Source: an uncultured Collinsella sp. (GTDB lineage: Bacteria; Actinomycetota; Coriobacteriia; Coriobacteriales; Coriobacteriaceae). Taken from it: 64,000 bases of DNA. This document shows positions 8,105 through 17,065 of this stretch, piece by piece. A model generated the notes under the pieces. The model worked only from the letters and a program-made list of their open reading frames with translations. It did no database searches and was not told the DNA's origin. The stretch covers positions 1 to 64,000 of the forward strand of contig UQKV01000002.1 of the NCBI GenBank assembly GCA_900541665.1, given 5' to 3'. The translations under genes and the position numbers were made by a program. Positions within the stretch are counted from its first letter, which is position 1. Every line of letters begins with the position of its first letter.

Positions 8105-9638
8105 CAGAACCTCCCCAATGTTTTTGGTACAGGCGAACCACCATACGTTCAAACGCACTGCGCGGCTCACCGCCCACGCGCTTGTCCTCGTAGCGTTGCT
8201 CAACACGGTCGAGCACCCGGCCAAGTTCGGTAAACCAGCCCGTCTTGTCAGTAGCCACAATGGGCTGCTGGCTCAGGATACGATACGGCAAGTTGGCGGT
8301 ATAGGTATCGAGCCGCAGCAGCGCCACGATAAAAAACACCGCTGCACCCAACAAAAAGCCAAAGCCGTAAAACTGCTGCGGCAAGAGCAGAGAAACGGCA
8401 GTCGCCAGCCCGGCCACACCGGCAAACAGCCCCGAGGCCAGCACGGCCCCCTTGTAGTCGGTAAAGTACAACAAGATGAGCAACACCGTATTGCCCACGG
8501 CATACAGGCCGTAGCCCACGCACAACGTGCGAAAATACCCGTGCATCAGGTTATTAAAGCCCAACGGTAGGGCCGACAGCACCGTGGTCTCGAGCGAGAT
8601 GACCGCCGCCGTCACAAACAGCTGCTTGAGCGCACAAAACCGCAGTTCTCGGTTGAGCGTGGCAAGCATTTCCTCCTCGGCCACCACAATGTCGCCCACC
8701 ACGCCACCGTCGTTGAACAGGCTGTAGTAGTCGCGGTAGCGCGGATAGAAATTGACCTCGACTGAGACCACAAAGTTGACGGACGTGACCAGGATCGTCA
8801 AAAACGCGATGAGCGCCGGCACATCGTGGTAGGGCGCACCATAAAACAAGCCCTTGACCTGCACGCCAATGGGACTGGCCCAAATTATCACCAAGTGTGC
8901 AAAGAGGCCTAGGTTGGTAAACAAGCCCGTGAGCGCCAACGGAGTAAACTGATCAAGCCACCGTAAAAAGAGCCAGGGGCTGCGGTCGCTCTGCGGAAAA
9001 TACCGGTACAGCAGCACCACGTCCCAGGCGAGCATGACGCCGTAGCCCAGAGCAATTGACGCCAACAGGCTCTCGACCGGCGGCAGCCCCAGCACCAGCG
9101 CGGCCAGGGCGCACAGGCACGCCACGCCAATGGCAGCCGCAAAGCTGCACAGGATACCGCGGTAATCCTTGATGGCCGTGAGGTAACTCATGCCGTTCCA
9201 GTTGACGATCATAATGTTGAACAGCCACAGGCACAGCAGCCCCTGCAGCAGCGTGGCGCCCGAGAACAGCAGAAAGACGCCGTAGAGCACCGTGCCCACA
9301 ACGAGCATAATGGCGTTGGAGCCCCAAAACGAAGGCAGGATCTCATCCTCGCGCTCGGCAAAAAGCATATCGGCCAAAAAGCGCGTGACCGGCATAGAGA
9401 AATAGCTTGTGAGCGTGAGCGACGCCAGCAGCGTATAGGTCACCATGCACACCAGCAGGTCTTGGTTGGCGCGTCCCACGCCCCACAGACCGCACAGCAC
9501 CAAGATGCCCACCTGGAGCAGCACGCCCAACAGCATGGGGCCCGTGCACACAATGCCAGCGTAGCCATAGGCGCGCATCGTGGCAAACAGACCCTTGCGC
9601 CTAAACAGGCGCTTGAGCTCAAAACCGATTCCGGCCAC
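8094..9638 (-). CDS. pelG: PelG, Pel polysaccharide membrane transporter
   Basis: A 514-residue polytopic membrane protein with about twelve predicted segments, beginning MAGIGFELKRLF as is typical of PelG. PelG belongs to the MOP flippase group and forms the inner-membrane synthase/export unit with PelF, PelD and PelE. The gene lies three bases after pelF and overlaps the CotH gene. Length and N-terminus match the family. Confidence 0.9.
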   Translation of the reverse strand: MAGIGFELKRLFRRKGLFATMRAYGYAGIVCTGPMLLGVLLQVGILVLCGLWGVGRANQDLLVCMVTYTLLASLTLTSYFSMPVTRFLADMLFAEREDEILPSFWGSNAIMLVVGTVLYGVFLLFSGATLLQGLLCLWLFNIMIVNWNGMSYLTAIKDYRGILCSFAAAIGVACLCALAALVLGLPPVESLLASIALGYGVMLAWDVVLLYRYFPQSDRSPWLFLRWLDQFTPLALTGLFTNLGLFAHLVIIWASPIGVQVKGLFYGAPYHDVPALIAFLTILVTSVNFVVSVEVNFYPRYRDYYSLFNDGGVVGDIVVAEEEMLATLNRELRFCALKQLFVTAAVISLETTVLSALPLGFNNLMHGYFRTLCVGYGLYAVGNTVLLILLYFTDYKGAVLASGLFAGVAGLATAVSLLLPQQFYGFGFLLGAAVFFIVALLRLDTYTANLPYRILSQQPIVATDKTGWFTELGRVLDRVEQRYEDKRVGGEPRSAFERMVVRLYQKHWGGSDDR

Positions 9639-9641
9639 CGG

Positions 9642-11069
9642 CTACTCCCCCTCTCTGGACAGGTCAAACGCACGCGCCGTCTCATCGTATAGCGCGCGAT
9701 AGTTGGCGAGCATCTGCTCGTGCAAGAAGTACGTGGCAACGCGACGCTGCCCGCGCTCCCCCATCTCAATGCGACGAGCGCGGCTTGTGCACATGCGTTC
9801 CATGGCATCGGCCAAGCCCTTGCGATACATAGGCGGCGTCACAAAACCCGCCACGCCAAAGTCGTCGCCCGGGGCGCCTTCGAGAAGCTCGCGACAGCAG
9901 CCCACCTCGGTCGTCACGCAGGGACGGCGCGCTGCAAGCGACTCCAGCACGCTGAGCGGCTGGCCCTCGGAGATGCTCGTCAAAATGGTAAAGTCGAGCT
10001 TTTCCATGTACTCGACCACGTTGACGCGGCCGGTAAAGATCAGGTCGCGCACGCCCAGGGTTTCGACCAGCGCGTGGCACTCGGCGCCGTACTCCTCGTC
10101 GTCCACGCCGCCCATGATGTGCAGGCGCACCTTGGGCAGGCGCTCGTGCAGCTCAAAGAAGGCATAGATCATGGTCTTAACATCCTTGATGGGCGCCAAG
10201 CGCACCACCGCGCCAATGTCCACCCAGCCGTCATCGGTCTTTAAGGGAATATCCTTAAAGCGATCGAACTGGATGCCGTTGGGGATGACCAGGCATTTGT
10301 CCGCATCGCAGCCCATATCAATCTGCGTCTTGCGGGCGTTATGGAACAAACTCGTCACGCGGAAGGCGCGGCGGTAGATCTCCTCCGAAAGCAGGTAGAA
10401 AAAGCGAATCCAGCGGTCCTTAAAGGACGGCACCACCCAATCGGCGCGAATGATCTCTTCCTCGCGCTCGCGGGTATAGATGCCATGCTCGGTCAGCAGC
10501 ACCGGCGCATGGTGAACGCTTGAGCCCAGGCAGGCGAGCAGGCCACCGTAGCCGGTCGAGATGGCATGGTACACATCGGCCACCGGCACCTCGCTGCCCA
10601 ACAGGTAGAGCACGGGCAGCAACATGGAGCGCATGGTGTGGAATGCATCGGCAAAGGGCGTGTAGGGATACTCGGCCAGGCACACGTCGCGAAAGATATC
10701 CATAAACGTGCGGCTCTGCAAAAACGAGAGCGGATGCACGCGACGGCGGTGGAAGATATCGAATAACACGTCCCAGTCCGGATTGGAGAGCGACACCAGA
10801 CGGCGTAGCGCTTCGCGCTCACGGTCGTTAAAACTGGCTTCATGTTGCTCGCCCGAAAGCCGCAGGGCATCGTCCAGGAACACCTCGTGCACCTCGACCA
10901 CGTTGCCGGGCAGCTCGTAGACAAACTTGCCACGGTCGGCAGCATGCGCGCCGATCACCCACAGCACAAACTCGTGCTCGGGCATGGCCGTAATGTAACC
11001 ATGCATCCAGGTAGATACGCCGCCGTGCACATAGGGGTAGCAACCCTCGAGTACCAAGCAGATTCTCAT
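9642..11069 (-). CDS. pelF: PelF, Pel glycosyltransferase (GT4)
   Basis: A 475-residue cytoplasmic GT4 glycosyltransferase that polymerises the Pel chain from UDP-sugars. The N-terminus MRICLVLEGCYPYVHGGVS is characteristic of PelF. The nucleotide-sugar site motif EGQPLSVLE lies in the C-terminal Rossmann half, after the inter-domain phrase VVRLAPIKD. It overlaps the deacetylase gene by 4 bp, which indicates translational coupling. Confidence 0.93.
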   Translation of the reverse strand: MRICLVLEGCYPYVHGGVSTWMHGYITAMPEHEFVLWVIGAHAADRGKFVYELPGNVVEVHEVFLDDALRLSGEQHEASFNDREREALRRLVSLSNPDWDVLFDIFHRRRVHPLSFLQSRTFMDIFRDVCLAEYPYTPFADAFHTMRSMLLPVLYLLGSEVPVADVYHAISTGYGGLLACLGSSVHHAPVLLTEHGIYTREREEEIIRADWVVPSFKDRWIRFFYLLSEEIYRRAFRVTSLFHNARKTQIDMGCDADKCLVIPNGIQFDRFKDIPLKTDDGWVDIGAVVRLAPIKDVKTMIYAFFELHERLPKVRLHIMGGVDDEEYGAECHALVETLGVRDLIFTGRVNVVEYMEKLDFTILTSISEGQPLSVLESLAARRPCVTTEVGCCRELLEGAPGDDFGVAGFVTPPMYRKGLADAMERMCTSRARRIEMGERGQRRVATYFLHEQMLANYRALYDETARAFDLSREGE

Positions 11070-12946
11070 TTATCGCCACCCTCCTTGCGCTCGATCGTCA
11101 CGGTCTTATCATTTGCCTTGAGCAGATACAGATTGCCCGTAAGGTGCGTCAGTTCGCCACCCGTCACCGCACCCGGCTCGCCATTATTGGCGCGGAACAT
11201 GAGCCACGCCTCGTCGTTGAAATTGCCCAGGCTGAGCGTCCAGGCATCCGCGCTGGTATCCACGCTCACCGTCACGGACGAAAAACGCTGGATGGCACCG
11301 GAGCACTCCGACGCCGTCTGGTGCCGCAGGTCGGGCGCGGATTTGGTAAGCCACTCCAGGAAGTCGACCAGGCCGCCCTTGTAGACCTCCCAGCCCTCCT
11401 TGGCTCCGCGATCGGGGTCCAAAAGGTCGTCCGGGTGCATAAAGTGCGTGCTCACGTAGTGCATGTTGAGCTCGGACACGGCTGCCAGGCGCATATAGGA
11501 ATCGTCGACCATGCCACCCGAAACAATACGTGGCTGCTCCACAATGCCATCGCTCGCCACGCCAAACTCCTGCACGTACGGCAGGTCGGTGCCATCCTCA
11601 AAATACGTACTGGCAATGGTCTTAATTCGCGGAACATCGGTACCGATAAGCTTGCGCGCGCGGGCCGAAAGGATATTCGACGGCGGCACGTAAACCGAGC
11701 CATGAGCATTGGGCAGGACCTCGTCCTGAAACGCGATAAGTTCGTTGAGCGAAGCGACGAGCGTCTCTTTGTTCTTCCAGGTCTTGTAGACGTACAACGT
11801 ACCATAGTCGGTGTCCCAGAGCGCAAGCGGCTGATGGTTGTAGCCGTGAAAGCCCAGCTCGCCGCCCATCTGCAGCAGCATGCCGCCAAAATATCGAAAC
11901 TGCGTGGTATCGGCCTGTCGCGCGGGCTCGGTCTGGTTGACCGCGTCCTCGTAGTTTTCGATCATCACGCCGGTATAGCGAATGCCATATTTTTGCGCGA
12001 GCTTTTGCAGATCGGGCCACCAGACCTTGGTGTAAAAATCCGCAATGGAAAGGCCGTAGTCACACTTGATATAAGTACCATCGCCCGAGGGCACGGGGCT
12101 AGGAAAGTCGTCCAAATAGAACACGGCGCTGTTGATGACCGGATAGGCCGTGGTATCACCCAGCAGACTGATCGCCGCGGCGTAAAAGCCACGCATGACC
12201 TTGTCATAGATACCGATATTGCATACCACGGTGCGCCCGCTACCGCAGTCATTCGACCAAATGAGCGGGGCACCCGCATCGCCGGTCATAGCCCACACAC
12301 GAGCCGTCTCGCGCAGCGATACCGAAAGCAACGAATCAAAGGGGTCCGAGAGCTCGTAGCGCTCTCCCCCGCCCAGCATAAAGTCCTCGCTCGGCACAAT
12401 GCTTTCGGCTTTTACATAGTCATATCCGGCCGATTCAATGCCAAGCTTGGAGGCAATCACTTGCAGATAGCTCGAGTTATCCGGCGGCATGGCGAGCATA
12501 AGCGAACCGCCGGCACTCACCCAACTCATAATGTCGCTCAGGTGCGTACCGAGCCCATCGAGCGACGGCATGAGCAAAATCACGCGATCAAACGACGTGA
12601 GCGATGGGATCGCGTCCGCACCGTCGGTGGCAATATCAACGTCGCGATGAGCGATCTTCATGTCCAGCAAAATCTGGTCGAACTGGTCTTTGACATCGTC
12701 GACGCTATCTTGGTCCGAGTCGGTAATGACCAGGCACGTGGGCTTTTGGCCAAAGATTGCCGACGAGGCCGGCACCGCATCGTTGGCGGCAAGCATCCCC
12801 AGCTTATGCTGGCCCGCACTGTACTGCACGCCGGCACGCTCCACCAGCAGCACGGCGGCCATGACGATAAAAACAGCCCACACCACGAGGAGTCCCATCC
12901 AACGAAAGCGGCCTGCTCGGTCGCGGATATGCTGCGCCACGCTCAT
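11066..12946 (-). CDS. DUF2194 PelA-like polysaccharide deacetylase
   Basis: A 626-residue protein with one N-terminal membrane anchor (residues 17-35) and a long extracytoplasmic part. A deacetylase-like module shows LDDFPSP (278-284), where the Asp pair would bind metal, and HGYNH (367-371). In Gram-positive pel operons this position is held by the deacetylase half of PelA, without the hydrolase domain. It would partly deacetylate the exported GalNAc-rich chain. The start ATG 12946 overlaps the pelE stop (ATGA) and has GGAGGAGG upstream; an ATG at 12970 is less likely. Confidence 0.82.
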   Translation of the reverse strand: MSVAQHIRDRAGRFRWMGLLVVWAVFIVMAAVLLVERAGVQYSAGQHKLGMLAANDAVPASSAIFGQKPTCLVITDSDQDSVDDVKDQFDQILLDMKIAHRDVDIATDGADAIPSLTSFDRVILLMPSLDGLGTHLSDIMSWVSAGGSLMLAMPPDNSSYLQVIASKLGIESAGYDYVKAESIVPSEDFMLGGGERYELSDPFDSLLSVSLRETARVWAMTGDAGAPLIWSNDCGSGRTVVCNIGIYDKVMRGFYAAAISLLGDTTAYPVINSAVFYLDDFPSPVPSGDGTYIKCDYGLSIADFYTKVWWPDLQKLAQKYGIRYTGVMIENYEDAVNQTEPARQADTTQFRYFGGMLLQMGGELGFHGYNHQPLALWDTDYGTLYVYKTWKNKETLVASLNELIAFQDEVLPNAHGSVYVPPSNILSARARKLIGTDVPRIKTIASTYFEDGTDLPYVQEFGVASDGIVEQPRIVSGGMVDDSYMRLAAVSELNMHYVSTHFMHPDDLLDPDRGAKEGWEVYKGGLVDFLEWLTKSAPDLRHQTASECSGAIQRFSSVTVSVDTSADAWTLSLGNFNDEAWLMFRANNGEPGAVTGGELTHLTGNLYLLKANDKTVTIERKEGGDK

Positions 12947-13848
12947 CTGGCCTCCTCCCCGTCGCGCCAAAACGCCAACTTTTCGCGGTTGTCGGCGCTT
13001 AAATACACATGTTGCTTGTCAATCGCATCGATCACACGGTGGACTTCGTCACCGTCGCGGCGCATCACGGCCAGGCGCAGGCAAAGCATCCAAACCTCCT
13101 GCTCGTCGGGCACGTCGAGCACCAGCTGGTCGGTCACGGCCTGCGCCTCGTCGATCTGTCCGACATCGGCCAGCGCCGTCGCGTATCGAATGCGCAGCTC
13201 AAGGGTATCCTCGCGCTCGCAGCGACGCGCAAGCAGGAGCGCGTACTGTTGGCGCTGAATCTGAGCCACGCGCCCCTCAGCCAAGCCCGAGCCCAAGTAT
13301 TCACCAAGAAAATCGCAGTATTCGTTGAGGTTTTGAGCGCTCGGGTCCGTCTTAAAGGCACGCTCCAGCTGCTGCAGTTTAAGGTCGGACTCCTTGGAGA
13401 TCTGCGCCACCGCCGTCGCGGCATAGTGCGCCACCTCAACGTCGTCGTTAAGCTTAGCCGCCTGCAGCTGCGCCAGGTACGCGTCGGGCTCCTCGGTGAG
13501 CATGGAGAGCATTAGGCGGCGCCGGTATGCCGGGTCGTTGACGATGAGTGCCTCCTCGAGCGGCACTACGCCTGAATCGTCCTCACCACTCGGTACCGAC
13601 ATACTGCGATGCAGGTCATCGTTGAAGCGCAGCGACTCCAGCGCAGACTCTTTCAGCCCCTCGTCAAACACCGCGCTGCGCACCGATAGCAAAACCACCA
13701 GCAACGGGCCCCACAGCGGCACCAGCACTATCACAGCCAGCATGTGCCAGCGCACCGGCAGCAGGCCCAGTTTCATGAGCGTCCACAGCATCAGGCAAAC
13801 CAGCGCATGAATCAGCAGCAAGACGGCAGCAACGACAAGCGAGATCAA
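12943..13848 (-). CDS. pelE: PelE-like membrane TPR protein
   Basis: A 301-residue protein with two N-terminal membrane segments (about residues 2-26 and 35-55) and a helical cytoplasmic domain that looks like tetratricopeptide repeats (phrases ALADVGQIDEAQAVTDQLV). PelE proteins have this build and bridge PelD to the glycosyltransferase complex. It overlaps pelD by 4 bp at one end and the deacetylase gene by 4 bp at the other. The assignment rests on architecture and position as well as length, because PelE sequences are poorly conserved. Confidence 0.8.
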   Translation of the reverse strand: MISLVVAAVLLLIHALVCLMLWTLMKLGLLPVRWHMLAVIVLVPLWGPLLVVLLSVRSAVFDEGLKESALESLRFNDDLHRSMSVPSGEDDSGVVPLEEALIVNDPAYRRRLMLSMLTEEPDAYLAQLQAAKLNDDVEVAHYAATAVAQISKESDLKLQQLERAFKTDPSAQNLNEYCDFLGEYLGSGLAEGRVAQIQRQQYALLLARRCEREDTLELRIRYATALADVGQIDEAQAVTDQLVLDVPDEQEVWMLCLRLAVMRRDGDEVHRVIDAIDKQHVYLSADNREKLAFWRDGEEAR

Positions 13849-15983
13849 GCGGCACCCCCCTCACCGTCACCGGTGTAAGAGATGTGCTGCAGCAGCTCCA
13901 CGATGTCCTCGCCGTCGACGGGCTCCACCGCAATCTGCTTTGCGCTCAGGCGCTCGCGGATAATGGGCAGATCGCATGCCTTTGCCTGGCGCATAAGCAG
14001 GTAGAGCACGTCGCCGTCGACCAAGCCCGCCGCGTCGCTCTCGCGGATTGCCGACCCAATTGCGCCCACCAGCTCGCCGACAGGCTCCATGCCCGGTACC
14101 ACGCGCAGGAGCAAAAAACTCCCCATCTTGCTATCTGCCAGCGCCTGCTCCGCCGCGAGCTCTTGGCCAAAGGCAGCCTGCTTGAGCACGCAAGTGCCGT
14201 CAACGCAGCGTTTATCCTGCGCCACCGCCTCATAGTCAAAGGCACGGCCCAGCGCGCTTTCGACCAACCCGCACAAGATGCGGAACAGGTTTTGATAATA
14301 GAGGGTCATTTGGTTTTCGGCCGCACTACGCACAAAGATCAACACAGCGGGTGCCCCGTCGCGCTCGATCGTGTATCCAAACATGGGAAGCCCCGGCGTC
14401 AGCTCACGGTTCACCCACAGGTTCGAACGACCCCCGTCGCCCAAAAGAGGTGCAAGCTGCTCAAGCGTGAGCGAGCGTGCGGCATCTTCGGCAATCGCGG
14501 GACTTGCTGCCACCAGGCGTGCAAATGCCCCGCCCGAAACATGATAGATCGCAACCGAATCGTTCTCGAGGATCTCGCCCAGAAGCTCGCAGCACTTGCG
14601 ATAGATGTCGCGTGGGTTGAGCACGTCGAGCTCCTGCGTCACGGCAAAGATCTTGCCAAAGCTGTCGTGGCGGCCCACGATCTGGCGCCTGTACGCGCGC
14701 TTGTCCTCGATCGCGTCGTGGTAGAGCTGCGTAAGAAACGTATTACGGTTGCGCACGAGCTCGTTTTGGTCGCGCTCCGCCCTAATGGCCTCGCTGTTGC
14801 GTAGCTGCACATAGCCGCACACGGCACCCACCACAAAGTACGCAATAAACGGCAGCCAGTTGGACGGCTCGTAGAACAGACCCTGGAAGGTATAGCCGTA
14901 CTGAGTAAAGTAGCTCACGGCCAAACCCACCGACGCCAGCAGCGCCGCAACCAAGCCAAAGTCCAGGCCATACAGCGTGCCGATCAGCACCACGTAGAGC
15001 AGGCGATAATCGAGCACGTTGAGCTGGGCCGATTGGGAGAACAGATGCTCCAGCACCTCGAACAGAACCCAAGCAACGCCCGTCTCCAAGCATTTAATAG
15101 GCAGCGTGCGCATTTGAATGCGGTCGATGGCGGCGCGCAAGGGGCTGACCTTCTTTGCGCGGCCAGCATCCCAACGCGCCTGAATGGTCGAAAGATCGCG
15201 CAGCAAGTCGTAGCGCTGAAACCAGCCATAGCGCACGCGAGCGACGTCGCTGGCGGGCAGGGCATAGCCGGCAGAATCGCCATAGGCAACGGCAAGGCCG
15301 GGGAACAGCGCCTTGAGGGCGTCGCCTACCTCACCCGCCGTGTGATGGAAGGCATCGGCAACGTCGAGCGTCTCAAAAGAGGCATCCCAGCTGTCGAAGA
15401 TACGGCGTACCAGCACCGCAAGCTCCTCGGCACACAGCAGGGGAAACGCCGCATCCTCCGCGCCCTGTAGAGCGACCGATCCGGTTGAGCACGCGTCGAA
15501 CAGCGGCACCAAAAACGGGTCCTCCAGCGCGGCAGACGCGGTATACAGGAAGGGCACGCGCAGGATCTTGGTCTGAACGCCCTCGCGAGCAGCGTAGTAG
15601 CGGCACAGGTCGTTGGCTGCGCGCGCGATAATGCCCTTGCCCGTTCGCCCCGCGGCATCGGCGGCACCCTCGGCACCTGCGGGCCCTGCTATATACAACA
15701 GCTGGATCCGGCGACCCATGCACGCGCGAAAGACCGAACGCAGTAGCTCGATATCGCCCACGCTATCGATATGCGGGGTAAGGTAATTAGAAAGGTAGAC
15801 CACGCGGTCGAACTCATAGGCCTGATCCAGGTGTTGCAGAAGCTCTTTCCACGAGGCATGGGGCGATGACTCGTCGCGGCGCGTGTCCTGCGCGGCTACG
15901 ACCTGCACATGGTCCCCGGGGAACGCCTTGGCACAAAAGTCATCGTCAACATATGCGGTATTGCCAACAACCAGCACTTCCAC
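13845..15983 (-). CDS. pelD: PelD-like c-di-GMP receptor with SDR-like N-terminus
   Basis: A 712-residue first gene of the pel operon. Residues 1-270 look like a degenerate NAD-binding (SDR/epimerase) domain beginning MEVLVVGN. A membrane block (about 330-400), a GAF region and a C-terminal degenerate GGDEF domain follow. The inhibitory-site motif RESD (647-650) is intact, and five residues later the catalytic GGDEF position reads DGDVL. So the domain should bind c-di-GMP without making it, as in known PelD. GTG start at 15983 with GGGGGAGGGGG upstream. It would switch on PelF when c-di-GMP rises. Confidence 0.85.
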   Translation of the reverse strand: MEVLVVGNTAYVDDDFCAKAFPGDHVQVVAAQDTRRDESSPHASWKELLQHLDQAYEFDRVVYLSNYLTPHIDSVGDIELLRSVFRACMGRRIQLLYIAGPAGAEGAADAAGRTGKGIIARAANDLCRYYAAREGVQTKILRVPFLYTASAALEDPFLVPLFDACSTGSVALQGAEDAAFPLLCAEELAVLVRRIFDSWDASFETLDVADAFHHTAGEVGDALKALFPGLAVAYGDSAGYALPASDVARVRYGWFQRYDLLRDLSTIQARWDAGRAKKVSPLRAAIDRIQMRTLPIKCLETGVAWVLFEVLEHLFSQSAQLNVLDYRLLYVVLIGTLYGLDFGLVAALLASVGLAVSYFTQYGYTFQGLFYEPSNWLPFIAYFVVGAVCGYVQLRNSEAIRAERDQNELVRNRNTFLTQLYHDAIEDKRAYRRQIVGRHDSFGKIFAVTQELDVLNPRDIYRKCCELLGEILENDSVAIYHVSGGAFARLVAASPAIAEDAARSLTLEQLAPLLGDGGRSNLWVNRELTPGLPMFGYTIERDGAPAVLIFVRSAAENQMTLYYQNLFRILCGLVESALGRAFDYEAVAQDKRCVDGTCVLKQAAFGQELAAEQALADSKMGSFLLLRVVPGMEPVGELVGAIGSAIRESDAAGLVDGDVLYLLMRQAKACDLPIIRERLSAKQIAVEPVDGEDIVELLQHISYTGDGEGGAA

Positions 15984-16309
15984 GACGTTCCCCCTCCCCC
16001 AAAATCCAAATTTACTATAGTCAAGTACGCGTATTTTACGCTATCAACGCGAGCTGGAACGCCTTTAAGGCTGTCTTAAGAACTTTTTTAGAGGATGTGG
16101 GGACATCAAGAGTGCTAAATGAGCGCCCAATCCGGAAGTGCGAGGAAAAACCGAGACCTGTTGACCAGACCCCAGTTTTGGGCATCCGCGACCTGCGGTT
16201 TTGTTGGCAAAAATCAGGTTGTGCTCGGCAAGTTTCGATTTTTCCCCGCACTTCCGAAATGACAGCCCCGCATTGACAACATTAGTCAGAACTAGCAGCG
16301 TCCAGAAGT
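15984..16309. other. Intergenic region upstream of pel operon
   Basis: 326 bp without a gene. It must hold the pel promoter; TTGATA and TATAGT hexamers occur near 16025-16055 on the minus strand but their spacing is poor, so I do not call them. A large palindromic element fills 16133-16256. Confidence 0.6.
16133..16256. repeat. 124-nt palindromic element with CTGCGGTTTTG core
   Basis: 22-nt outer arms (16133-16154 and 16235-16256) pair with two mismatches. The interior contains ACCTGCGGTTTTG, shared with the elements at 46571-46724 and 48101-48238, whose outer arms differ. Confidence 0.7.
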
Positions 16310-17065
16310 CTAGCCAAGCAGCTTCGACTCGATTCCAGCGAAATCAATAAGACCCGTTGAGTAATCTAAAATAAATAGCAGACAGGTACCAAGAACCCAC
16401 ACCTCATCGGCCAAACGCAAAGCATCGTTTTGCGCCTTCGCGATCGTCTCATGGTCAAGATCTCTATACTCAGACTCATAACCGGCCACGCCGTTATGGC
16501 CGCACAACCGAAGCGCCTTGATGGCGGTAAGTACAATCATTTCATCAACGTCAGGCCTAATAAAATGCCGCTCAAAACTCTGGTACCTAGAAGCATTGCC
16601 AACGATTGACTTGTATTTCAAAACGTCTTCTCGCGAAACAGTTCTGTTCAAATATTCTACGTCGGGCATTTTCAGAAAATGCTTACATGCCTCAACCATG
16701 GGATAATTAACGTAGAGCTTGCCATTGTCTGTGCTCTCGTTAAAGTAACGTTGCATTTCCTCCAACCGTGCAGGTGAGAACCTATTATCTTGGAGCTCAT
16801 AGTCAAAGACCAGCAAAACATCAGAATAATCTTGGTCAAATAACCACTTATCCTCTTCGGACGCGCGTTCCTTAAGGACGCCGAGAAGCGATAAGTCGTC
16901 CTGAAAGCCGTCCGAAAACATCCTTTCGTAAAGCTCGTAGATATTTGTGTTATAGGAAACGATCTCATAGCCAATATCGAGGCCATAGCACTCAAAGAGG
17001 GCATGAAAGAGTTTAATCTCTTGTTTCTCACCCTCAACGATAAGCAGGACTTGCTTCCTAGACAT
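16310..17065 (-). CDS. TOPRIM/RloB-like partner of the adjacent ATPase
   Basis: A 251-residue protein beginning with a hydrophobic strand and an acidic turn (VLLIVEGEKQEIKLFHAL), followed by LLVFDYELQD near residue 87. This Glu...DxE/D pattern is seen in TOPRIM and RloB/AbiLii-type proteins. It overlaps the ATPase gene by 8 bp. ATPase plus TOPRIM-like pairs (RloA/RloB, AbiL, OLD-like and PARIS-like systems) are anti-phage or regulatory nuclease modules, so a nuclease effector role is the best guess. The A+T content is higher than in the core genes around it. The exact family is uncertain. Confidence 0.6.
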   Translation of the reverse strand: MSRKQVLLIVEGEKQEIKLFHALFECYGLDIGYEIVSYNTNIYELYERMFSDGFQDDLSLLGVLKERASEEDKWLFDQDYSDVLLVFDYELQDNRFSPARLEEMQRYFNESTDNGKLYVNYPMVEACKHFLKMPDVEYLNRTVSREDVLKYKSIVGNASRYQSFERHFIRPDVDEMIVLTAIKALRLCGHNGVAGYESEYRDLDHETIAKAQNDALRLADEVWVLGTCLLFILDYSTGLIDFAGIESKLLG

